From NCBI RefSeq assembly GCF_910592395.1, contig NC_088317.1:2292001-2356000 (forward strand): 64,000 nucleotides of DNA, read 5' to 3'. Position numbers and translations under genes: made by a program. The notes beneath the pieces are model-generated. The model worked only from the letters and a program-made list of their open reading frames with translations. It searched no databases and was not told the origin of the DNA. The stretch is from Lineus longissimus (lineage: Eukaryota > Nemertea > Pilidiophora > Heteronemertea > Lineidae). Of this stretch, positions 37,516-48,658 are shown in pieces (within the stretch, counting starts at the first letter, position 1; each line of letters begins with the position of its first letter).

Positions 37516-38620
37516 GCGAAGCTTTTGTTTGTTGCAAGTACGTGATTTATCACGATTGAAAACAATGTCCATGTAATATGTTGAAGACACAGTTTTTGAC
37601 TACAATCAGCAGATTGCCGGTTTGTAGACGGGCACAGGGTGGGAAAAACTCTACAACATTTTATCAGATTTTGATGTCGGTTTAGATGGCATTTGATCGA
37701 GCCCCCCGATTTCTAAAGAATACTTTCACGGGCAAATATTTCAATAAAAAATATATAAAATTTGGGCACTAACCGTTGAAATCAATTTTGATCAGACCCC
37801 CCTCCATCCCCGCACTCACACCGGGCCAAATTTAGTTTGTTAGAACATTGTCTTCCAATACCGACTCGGATTTGTAATATCCTTTGAACGACATCTCCAT
37901 GATAAATAAACTGATAAGTATATGATTAAACAATTTCGACATGTCCCAATTTGTCAGCTGTCAATTATTTTCGAAAGCGAAAAATAATAAAAAAATTGCT
38001 GCTAAAAACATAAAATTACGTATCCTTCCGATATAAATACATACGAATCTAGTTACAGGGCTGTTTTTCAATTGCCGAACCCGTGAGAAAATATGGTAAA
38101 CAATTAATAACAAAAACCAGCAAATTGAAGTAAAATGAGACATACCATCGTGGAGTATGCCTCCGATAAAACAACACAATAGGCCATAATTGACTATATG
38201 ATACAAGTATTGATGCACAATAGGGCGACATCTGACTATCGTCATGGTCGCCCAACCTCCCGCCATTTTACGTCCGCTGTATTATTTTTCTCCGAGAGCG
38301 TAATATTTTCAGGTAATTTGTATCATTATTTCTAATTGGTATTCAATTAATAGTTTATAAATGATGCGCTGAACTTGGGAAAATTTATTACCGATTGACA
38401 CTTTTTTCTTTATTTTTAGTCTCTTTTTAGGGAGAAAATGATACGTGCGCCTGGGTCATTTGAACGAGTCTCTCATAATCGAAGATCCTACCAAAACCCA
38501 TTACAAATCTTTTTTTGGCTCTTTCCAACCCCCAAAAAGTTTTCTAGCCTGAAAGCCCAACTCATTTCATACTAAAACCAACCCCACAATACGTTATTCT
38601 GCCCCACACCTTGTAGTACA
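37516..38620. other. Gene-free stretch
   Basis: No recognisable gene. The minus frame at 37961-38266 (101 codons) is hydrophobic in places but lacks any family motif. A GCCATTTT word lies at 38262. Confidence 0.45.
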
Positions 38621-38808
38621 AGAATTCAGGCCTAGCCCAGTACACGGTCTATTGTCCGTAAACAAAGCCCGCTCGCACTAAAGGGCTAAATCCCCATTGT
38701 TCAACAGTCTTATCAAAAGGTTACCAGCGCAAAACGTCATAAAATTAATCCCATTGAACCGCTTTCACGGGGTCAATAAGCCGAAATCGACAAGGGCGAA
38801 TGAACATA
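38621..38808 (+). repeat. Dispersed repeat, copy B
   Basis: Direct-orientation relative of 27761-27955. The best-conserved part is GTAAACAAAGCCCGCTCGCAC (first 20 bases at about 38657), followed by TCCCCATTGTTCAACAGTCT and the TTATCAAAAGGTTACCAG segment. Copies A and B differ by several indels, so both are old. Confidence 0.75.
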
Positions 38809-40081
38809 ATGCTATCAAAGGCCGAATCAAATTCAAGTTTAGAAAAACCCTTGTTGGTCGAGTGCGGTCGAGCTGAGTGAGAGGAATGACAGGGCTGAGG
38901 CTACCTTCATGTAACACCATTAGGCCCACACCATTAGGCCCTGTCGATGTCACAACAATTTCTGGTACTCAACCATAAACTGACCGTTAAGTAATCACAA
39001 GTTTACTAGAAATGATTTGAAGACATAGTCAATCATAGTCTCAGTCCAACCATCGATTGGCAAACTATTTCAGTGTTGATTCGCACGATGATTATTTGGC
39101 TACAAATCCCTTTTGTGTGTGATAGATAAAACTGGTTGGAGAGAGAGTCAGTCACTGTCAGTCATCACGAAATGGCGTGGATAGATAGTAATTTACACAA
39201 ACACTTGAATACACCACAAATATTTCCTAGATAAATATCGATTGTTTCTCTAATAAGCCCCCCTCTTAGGAGGGGCTCTTAAGATACACGTGTGTGTGGG
39301 AGTATATACTGATTTGATGAGAAATAAAGAGACTAAATATTGTATATCCTACAAACAATTTTTTTTGGTATTTTTCTGAATTAACTCCGTTGAGTTTACC
39401 GATTTCTCCGCGATCTTCCGGTGGTGGTTGCTATCCCATTGGTTGAAATTAATTTAAATCTTCATGGGAATTCGCTACATCATATGCCTAAGAAATTGGC
39501 CAATTATATTAATATTTTTATCAGAGAAATATCCGTCCTAAATAATGACAGAAAAGGGTGGTTTATTTCAATTTTGTGTCGACATGATCGAGGTCATGTG
39601 ACATACATAAAAACAAAACAATCGCACACACCCGTCCAAAAAAGGCACTTTAAGAAAAACAAATACGTTTTTCCAGCTTAAAACCACACTGACGACTAAG
39701 TTATATTGGTCTACTGCCCAAATCTGAAGTATCAAATTGAATCACAAACTAGAACTAGCTCTATTTAGCTATAGTTGCGAGAAAAATTCGGGTGAGCGAC
39801 GTACATTCTGTACCCTAGCGGCCAATAATTAAACTACTTTCAGCCGTCTGCTCCGGTCTCGTTAGGGAGTTTTTCCCAAATGTACGCGATGATGACGTGC
39901 CCCATTAACAGGACGTAACATCTATTTTAAAATGCGTTTCGAAAGTGAATGCATGAGGACAACCCATTTGTGTCGTATATCACTGGAAACGCCCGATTCC
40001 CGTGAATAAGGTCAATCACAATGTATTACATTACCAAAACAAAAATGTGTCGGAAGGAACTATATGGATGGTCCCATCGCA
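38809..40081. other. Gene-free stretch
   Basis: No recognisable gene. Frames such as 39421-39681 (86 codons) show no motif. Confidence 0.45.
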
Positions 40082-40285
40082 CCCCCCCCCCCCTCCAGCA
40101 GTATGACACAGAAGGGCTAGTTGACTGTCCACCGGGGGGGTTTGGGGGGAGCTTCCCCCCAACGCACTGGTAAAAACCTATGTCGACGGAGGGGGGTTTG
40201 GGGGGTGTCCCCCCATTGTAACAGCTGTAGTTGTTAGAGCTTGCACTTAACATATGCTCGTAGGGGGGTTCGGGGGAGCTCCCCC
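40082..40285. repeat. G-rich snap-back units (three copies) after a C12 run
   Basis: A C12 run (40082-40093) is followed by three related units at 40134-40160, 40191-40214 and 40263-40285. Each has a G6-7 run, TTT or TTC, another G5-6 run, a short loop and a C5-6 run, so each can fold back or form a G-quadruplex. Starts are 57 and 72 bp apart. On the minus strand they read as repeated Gly-Gly/Pro-Pro-x-Pro-Pro in a 101-codon frame (40026-40331) with no other sign of being a gene. Confidence 0.75.
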
Positions 40286-43200
40286 GACCTAAAGGGGGGC
40301 TCACTAAGTTCTTGACTTTACATATTACCAACTACAATAGGATCCACTTTAGTTATCAGAGTGATTCCAGTAGTAAATGTGGGAAAATATTTATTTTCCA
40401 CTTAGAGTCAATGGATGACATGACTGATGATAGTGCAGTCAATCTCGTGAAATTCTCATCGAGATACACCATTGTTTTTCAGCGATCGTGCTAAGTTCGA
40501 TTCCGAATCAAGAGATTCAGAGAGGAGATGGTTGTGATTTCACAGTAGGAACCACAGTCTGAACAGCACGCAACTCCATATACAAATACGGACCCCGGGC
40601 AGCGCGGCGGACAGGGCGCACGGCCGACACAGAAACGATTGTAACAACGCGCTTTACAAAACGATTGAAAAAAAAACAAGTGAGAAAAAAGAAAATGGCG
40701 CCGTGATTTCTATGCATTAACTACAGTTCTTAAATACGCATTTCTTTCTATTTTGAAGCGCGTGATGATCGACACTGCCGTGACTGTGTGAGTCGTTTTG
40801 TGTCAAACGGAAGATGCAGTTTTTTTCTCTATTGCAATTGTCCCGGGATTGTCCACAGGCAGGCGAATCCGTGCGAATTTGCAACACGATATCATTCGAA
40901 TAATGCAGAGTCTACATCTATTTTTCACCTCCTCACAGTTGGAAAATCTGTAGCAATGTTTATGTAGAAAGGATTGTTCATACGCCGCTTTTACAAAGTT
41001 TTATGTTTTTAATATTTCAAGGCACTCCCGCCACGATGTCTCTTTTGGTAAAGTTAAGAAAAACAATGAGAACAACACTATGATGCGTGCGCAGCGCTCG
41101 GAGCATTTCATGAACGGAAGAGACTGGAGCTCCTGGCGCTTTGTGGGTGCTGAATTTTTAAAGCTTTTGTGGCGGTTATTTTATCAGGAATAATACTTAA
41201 AAGTGCGTCAGATGTTTTAGCCAAAGGCATTTTACATGTAAGAGCAATATCGCGGTTTTCGTGAGAATGCTAAATGCGCAATCAACTGTGCACTCACGCT
41301 TATTCAATGGATTTATTAGACGTTTTCTTTTGCGTTTAGGAAATAATAAAATGATTATTGTTGATATTTTTTAACAATGCCAAACCGACCGAAGAAAAAA
41401 AAGTTTTGAAACTTTACGAATTGATCACCATCAATATTTTCATTTCAGTCGCTGAAAGGTATTCATGTTCATGTACATGTTTTAACAACTAGGCAAACTT
41501 ATCATTTCCTTGCTACATATGTTTCACAAAACCTATCTGTTGTATGTAAACCAGTGAAATAGATAGTAGAAGATGAATCTCATGCCCTTCTCAAATTACA
41601 TTATGAGTCTTCAAGAACTTGACGTTGACTCGAAAAACTTTGAACTAACTTTACTGGCATTTGCACAAGGTACTCAAACCCTTCATTTCAGCGTGGACAC
41701 CCTGACTTCCAAAAATAATGGTAACACAATTAGTATTTGAAATTGAATTGGAATTGGGAACTCAAAAAACAGCATCCGCGAAGTTGACACCACAGCAATC
41801 AGCCAAATCAACCATGTCAATTTCATCCCAACAATGCGCATCCCAGACTCGGCACCAGCTTGACAACAAACGGACAAGGCGTTATTTTCTCTCTGGGGTT
41901 CACCAATTGTTAATCAACTTTCCTAGATGGATTTATCCTTTGTCACACAATTTCATAATTGTTTCGTAATTTTCCTCTAAATTATCCCGCCTCTTATGAC
42001 AAGATAATAAGACATCTTAAGTAAATCCATTAAGGGTAATGGTGCGTTGTCCAACTCTAAACAGGCTCCGGGCGACTGGAGATGCCAGGCCGCGCAGGAA
42101 AAGTGAGCTGATTTCGCGAGCTGCGCAGAACAGACACGACAGAGAGAGAGATAGAGACTTCGTACAGTCATACAGTTTTAAATTATTTCACATGCTTTAA
42201 AATTTACGTTATTTGAGTTTATGTTCACATGTAACACCTTGAGGGCTCCACGCGACTGATGATACTGCCACTAGTTGTCATAGAAAAGCGTGTAAATATT
42301 AGAGTTAGTTGCAAGAGCGAGGATCCTTTGGAGTAGGAGGAATAACGTTCTAAGAATAATGACCATCTTAAGTAGATCTACGACTTTTTACGCCTGCAAT
42401 GATCGAGCATTTACAGATGTTGTTGACGGTAGACCAAATCAGAATTGTGGCCATCTCCTTCTTAGAACAGAGCCTATCTTGAGCAGACTCTCCCTGTCAA
42501 CTATGACGTCCCATATCACGCATTAATCCCTGATTTAGGGTTATTTTCACACGTCATTAGAAGCTGTGTTCTATCTCCACGGGGGGAGCATTCCCGCCAC
42601 GTCTTAGAGCTCACGATTTAATTAATATATCGAAAAACATGGGGTGATGATTTTCTGGAGGGATACCCCGTGCAACACGCTGGTTCCCACCAATTTGAGC
42701 GTCGGATTTAATGCGCATAAGACAAGTAATATCTCTCTGATCAAAGGCACGATAATGGATCTACTCTAATGATGATTTGGATGACGATTGGGACGACACA
42801 CGCTGGAGTCAGATGTGGTTGCGAAGGCAATCAATGAAACAGAAAGTAGAAGGAGGGGCGTGGTCTTGAAATGACATTGACAATCTATCATCGCTTTGTA
42901 AACATCGCAAAGGTATACTGATGAGTGGTTTGGTTCTTTTCCTAGTGAGTATGTCCCTCATTCCGCTAGAAAACGGCCAGAGAACGACTGGCTAAAACGT
43001 CGCAGCCCAACATACTACAGGAAAAGATCAAAAATATATTCTCAGCTATCGTGGTTAAACAATTCCGTGGAATTTCTTTTTTACTTAAAGCGATAGGAAA
43101 ATCGCCAATCTCTTCCCAGCAGCTACTCGTGTTATGTCTGTAACATCGCTGAGTAGCTGCATCAAATAAATAAATTCACCATACAGGATTTCAATCTTGT

Positions 43201-46200
43201 GAATTTCACACAAAAGCAGCCTGCGCGCGAAACACTGGATATTTTATTCAATGTGTATTTTGCACACAAAAACCCACCAGGGGTCGCAATTCCACTCACA
43301 GCCGGCAGTAAATCGCCCCAAATGAGGTTCCTTTGACGGAATTATTTTCACTCTACATAACGTATACATCATGTTTACTATTATAGAATAACACACGACT
43401 TTACCATATTTTATTAATACGTGTTTTTGCCCTTCAAAATACGACAACATCGCAGGAGGCCCGCAGAGTCACGCTAGATGGCGCTATCGCGGCAATTTTG
43501 AGTTTTGGATCTGGTGCGGAGTAACTCTTCATTGCAATGGAGTGTTGAAGAAGTTACAGGATAAATAATTCAGAGTGTCACAGCTTGATCATCGGGATAT
43601 CGGTTTGTGGCTAAATAGACCCGTTTTCAAATCCAGCAGAAGATTTATGAATTATTTATTGAACAAATTACACGATGCACTGACTTGGTATGGACGGTTA
43701 ACCATCATTCCGCCCTTGATCATGATAACACAGCGAATACCTCAGGCAAATGAGAAATGACCTTAACCCCAGGATATGTTGCATTATTTTGATCTTCGAA
43801 AGACCCTTCTATTTGAGAAATCAGTCTCTTTGACTTCAACAAAAGTGTGATGTCATTTTTGAAGCGGTGATGTTGTTTTTAAACCGATTATGGAGAGGCA
43901 TTTGTGAATATTAGTTTGGTGAAAGACGAACCTAACCCCTTGAAAAAGTGTGCTTTTGCAGACAAATTGAAAGTGGTAAAGTCTGTAGTATCGGTCATGT
44001 CAGTGGAAACGTGCGGTGATTGTGATGAAGTATGCAACGTGCAGTTGTTTCAACATAGCTGCTGTGACCTTTGTCGTATACGCAACACTCTTATAACCAT
44101 GGAAACTGGCTGAGAATCACAAACAATACCAGAATACCGATTTGCGCGAGAATATTGTCAGCCGGAGTGAGTTTAAAAATAAAGAAAACTTGTCAATATT
44201 GCGGTTGAGATTAGCACCTCTACGCAATACCCTAGCAACTAAGTCAACTTTTACAGAATCACCCACAACATTTAGAAAAACGATTCCGTTTCAACCATCT
44301 CGAATCTTCCTCCCTTAATTTCCTGGACCTAAATGAAGCGCGCCATTATACGGCTCAAGAGCGGAGATGCGTTCCTTTCATGGCTGCCCGGTCTACTTCC
44401 GGTGCCACCGGTTGGAATGCGCAGAATCAGTAATGGAGGGTCCTCGGGATTAATACTGATCTAATTCAGCTTAGAGTAATTGTGAGTTTCTCATTATTGG
44501 CTGGTCGAAATTCTAATAACCGCCCCAGCGTGAGTTATTGAACACTGACTTGCTAGATTGTGGAAGAAACTCCGAAGACGTTACGACTCTGCATGTACTG
44601 TAGTTACACCGATCTAGGATCGTTTCTGAATAGTGTAAATTCCTTCGTGAGCTGTAGTGATTTCAGTACCAAAGAGCTCACGAATCAATTTTAAATATTA
44701 TGCCATCGAATCAATTGATTGAATTTGGAGTCTTACTTTAATCATTGATACGTCAATGCTTTAGGAGAAGTCGGGCAAAACGGTTGCTCGAATATTCTTA
44801 ACGTCAATCCATATTACAGTGTGCTAACAACAAAGAACTTAATTTAGGAAGTCCAAATCGAAAATGTAGATTTTGACTTCAATAAACCTCGAATTAAACC
44901 GTGAAAGAAACATAAATTGTCGTAAAATTAAACTGCACTGCAAGCTCATAAAATTCACACTGATGAAGAGTTTTAATGACCACCCATGACCCAACTCCTA
45001 TATCAATCAACGCAAATGAATTTCCAAGCAATTAAAATACAGCAAAGCGTAAAGATATAAGCTAGCATTAATTCAATTAAACGAAATTGAACTTTAAATA
45101 GCCAAAGCACGTCGGGGTTTCATTAAGCAAACAGCGGGTCAACCCGTCATTAGGATTTTTTGTATAAATCGAATCGGGCGCGACATTAACTGTTTCATTA
45201 ATTCAATGAGATGATTTAATTTAAGAATGAAATTTGATATATTAAGTGCAGCGACGAAGATAGAAGTTTTGATGATGTGAAGCTTTGGTGATGTGGAAAT
45301 CGAGCAAGGTTCAGCAAATCAGTGGCCATGGCTTCTCTGAACAGATTGGAAAAAGGTAAGGGTCCAGTTTGCTCGGAGAAAGCCATCATAGGGTTTGAAT
45401 TTATGCTGACTTCTGTGTGAACCATCTCTTCAACTATGCAAGAACTGGTGTTAATTGCAAACAAAATTAAAAGGTCGAATAAAACTTGAACTTCGTGTTT
45501 TACTTGTTAAGATTACTCTCACTTTCACCGCCTTCGCTGACCTCCACGCAAGGTGAAACCTGGACAAGTGAAATTAGTCGGACTCAGTTGAGTGAGAACG
45601 CGTTTTCTCACGCCTTTTTGTCGTGTATCTCCCCTGCGAGTGCAACTGAAGCCACCAATAGGGAATTGCCATGAAAGACGAGTCTTTGTCAATACGAAGG
45701 TTTTTGTGAGTTTCTACCTGCCGTTGTGATTGGCCATCCAGGGATTGTGAAAGACAATTTCATAAAGGCAGATATAGAGGCGATAGGTGAATCGACATGC
45801 AAAACTTGCAAAACTTGTTTATTTTAACAAAAAATGTGATAAAAATAGGGCGCCTTTTTGTATCTTATTGAAATTGAAAAGTACGACTTACGGAAATTCG
45901 ACAATATTGAAAGAATATACATAAATTCGACCTGCTTAAGTTCTACTTCGTCCATTCATTGCTTTATGGGTAATAGGGTTGGATATTTAGAAAACAAATA
46001 ATTAGCTAGAAGAAAGATACTTGTTTTCTGGTTCCCCATAAGGTGGAATACACGACTGGTTTTGAAAACGTGAGATGCTAGCATGATGAGAGCCCCCACA
46101 GCGCACCAAGCGGGAGATGATAGCTAGCTACACGTGTCTGACGGCAAGAAAACGTCTTCAACTAAACTTCTCAAGATGGATAATTCAAATTGTACCTGAC

Positions 46201-47411
46201 TAACCCTGAAACTAAAACCAAAGGTAGTGTGTTAAAGCCCCTTATTAGCTGCAAGAAAGATCAACTTCAGGTGAGCAATGCTGTTTTCTCGGTGCAAGTT
46301 TAAGTTGGTCTGGGGAGAACTTCGTAGGCCTACATGGCGAATAATTTGCTCACGCCAGCAAGAACAACTGGTTTCAACCCACAACGAGTGCAATACACTT
46401 TAGCTAGAGCCAGGAGTAAATCACTTGAAATCAAGCAAAACTTAACGAAACTGAGCCTGAAGTCAGCCCGCTTGGAGAGTTTTAATTGTTAGTGTTGTCG
46501 ATCTTTAAACAGGCATGGACCATTTCCATAACGTCCGGGCACAGGTGCTTTCCCACTCCGATTGATTGACAGACTCTGAATGTTGATTTCTAGTGCTTCA
46601 AGAGAAAAAGGCCCTAAAACAAATGATGTCTGTTTGGCTGTTAACATATTGAAAATATACTTTAGCGTTAAGTTTATGATAACACTGTAAAGTGAAGTAC
46701 ATCGTCAAGAATGACAGATCTATTGGCCAGGTATTGAACCAATATTTGAGATAAAATGAGAGAGAGCTCAAATAATCAACCATGTTAATAGACTCTAACG
46801 TTTTAATAGATGAAATCATTCAACATTTCCTCCACACATTATCAGTACACTCTAAACCAAAGTATACACTTGTAATACAAGACTTTGTTTTTTGAAGCAA
46901 CTGCCAATCATTTTCTCGGAGCCTCATGACGGACATGGACTGCAGCGTAGCCTTAATCTGCTCTCCAGGCAGCCGAAGTGCACCCTGCGGGAGCTCGCAG
47001 CTCCTGTTTCGAGTCTCAGTTAGTTTGGGTCTCACTCGCTGCAACTGCTCTTTAACCTACAGTGTAATTTGATGCACAGTTTGCGAGATGCATTTGCGCT
47101 TTTAGTTGTCTGTTTGCTGGCACATGCAACTACTCAAAGAAATCTGGAACTGAATAATTCGGGTTCATCATGGTGCAAAGTATGAAAATGTTCACTGGAT
47201 TGTTTACTAGTCGAAATTAAAGGCGAAGCTTTTAAGCCATCGCACGCCTAAACCCCAATCCTGGGGTGAAATGCACAGCATTGCTGTCTGGCCAGTGGTT
47301 GACCTACATATGGGATTTAGGTCAGTGTAAAAACTCTGAGATTTATCAGAAAATCTCGAAGCAAAGCTCATCAGCATCGTCGCCTTTGACCGCTGTCCTC
47401 CCGCCAATCAA
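40286..47411. other. Gene-free stretch
   Basis: No recognisable gene. AAAATGGC lies at 40692, TACATGTA at 41233, and a perfect GLI/ZIC-type site at 44978. The frame at 43904-44113 (69 codons) is rich in Cys but fits no family. The span 44700-45200 is very AT-rich with many TTAATT words. Confidence 0.5.
44978..44986 (+). promoter_or_regulatory. GLI/ZIC-type site GACCACCCA
   Basis: Exact match to the nine-base GLI consensus, which ZIC fingers also recognise with lower affinity. It lies 37 kb upstream of ZIC. A one-off relative, AACCACCCA, lies on the minus strand at 54685-54693. A single 9-mer could occur by chance. Feedback of ZIC on its own locus is a hypothesis only. Confidence 0.3.
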
Positions 47412-47538
47412 TGGGTGATATGGATAAAGGCTAGCAAATGCTTTTACTTCAATTTTGTACAGAAAGGCCTAGTGTAAATGGGCCTTTCTGTATAAAATTG
47501 AAGTAAAAGCATTTGCTAGTCTTTATTCATATCACCCA
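47412..47538 (+). repeat. 127-bp near-perfect hairpin (58-bp arms, 11-base loop)
   Basis: Left arm 47412-47469 and right arm 47481-47538 are complementary at 55 of 58 positions, with the loop TAGTGTAAATG. There are no indels. The three differences all place G in the left arm opposite T in the right, so a plus-strand transcript would pair along the whole stem (three G.U wobbles), while a minus-strand transcript would have three C.A mismatches. No TA or other target duplication is evident at the ends, so it is not a standard MITE. Candidates are a hairpin-RNA gene, a foldback element or a recent inverted duplication. Confidence 0.9.
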
Positions 47539-48435
47539 CTGTCTTTCTCATTTTTTCTTGCCAACACACGGACACGTTGCCAGAGAACGTACGAAGAACC
47601 TAGCGTCGCTTGTCAACGTGTAGGCCTATTATATAAACCCAATTACATTTTGTTATTCAGGTAAATACTTGAAAAAGGAACCAAAGAATTCGAAACGTCG
47701 ATGATTTATACAACATTGTCGTTTTCTTCAGATTTATACAAATGCTGTAGAGACAAAACAAAAATCCTTCCCCTCAATCAATGCATTTGGCTTCAGAATG
47801 AGGTTTATAAATTGCCAGGTCAAACGAGGGTGGGATTTCAAATTAGGGAACTTTTCACTAGAAATAAGGGATCAGGGGAGCAACTTTTTGTCGTCTACTG
47901 AAACAAAAATACCTCTAGATTTTTTGTGTACAATGTAAGCGTGAATTCTTTGATTGATTTTTCTATAAGACTTGTATTACTAGGAGAGGATGTAATTGTG
48001 TAGAAAGTTATGACGAGAAATTGGTTGTTCTTTTGTTGGCACCCGCACAAAATGTTCATGCACGTTCACAATATTTCTGTACTTATAGTACGAATAAACA
48101 TAAATATATATATAATCCAAGCAATTCATGTCGATACCAAATCCCTTTTTTACCTTCTGAACAATAACCTCCAAAGCTAGCCTTCTGATTTGTTCACTAA
48201 AATACACAAGTTGGGGATCATTTGGGAATTTAAACTAAATCAATCTACTGGAAGATCCCTTTGAATGCTTTCGGAAAATGTATGACTGGGGGAGACCAGG
48301 TCTTGCATATGTCATGTAAGTAGATGGAGTCATCAAATCAATGGCTAGTCAAGCATTTGTCTAATATCCTGACTGACTGGAACTGCTATCGGCAAGTTTT
48401 CATGACAATACGCGCATCAGTAGATGCAGTAACTT

Positions 48436-48658
48436 CCCATTAATTAGGCAAAATGATTATTTATTCATAAGTAGGGTAGTAAGTATTACAAATCTGGCAG
48501 AACCACATATTTCTATACAACAACTAATTTGACCAATTCGACAATACCCCCCCCCCCCCACAAATCCGTCACGATATTTGTGCTCTTTTAAATATCAATA
48601 TCAATTTCTACTTTCATATCTCTATCAATTCCCCATTAATTAGTCATAAACTAATTAG
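48436..48658. promoter_or_regulatory. Repeated homeodomain-type sites (CCCATTAATTAG twice, CTAATTAG)
   Basis: The 12-mer CCCATTAATTAG occurs at 48436-48447 and 48632-48643, and the palindrome CTAATTAG follows at 48651-48658. TAATTA is the core bound by many Antp/paired-class homeodomains. A C13 run lies between the two copies. In AT-rich DNA such clusters also arise by chance. Confidence 0.3.
48547..48559. repeat. C13 homopolymer
   Basis: Run of 13 C between the two CCCATTAATTAG sites. Confidence 0.95.

Noticed and set aside
43904-44113. Small Cys-rich 69-codon frame
   Set aside because: No signal peptide and no cysteine spacing of a known family; flanked by non-coding AT-rich DNA.
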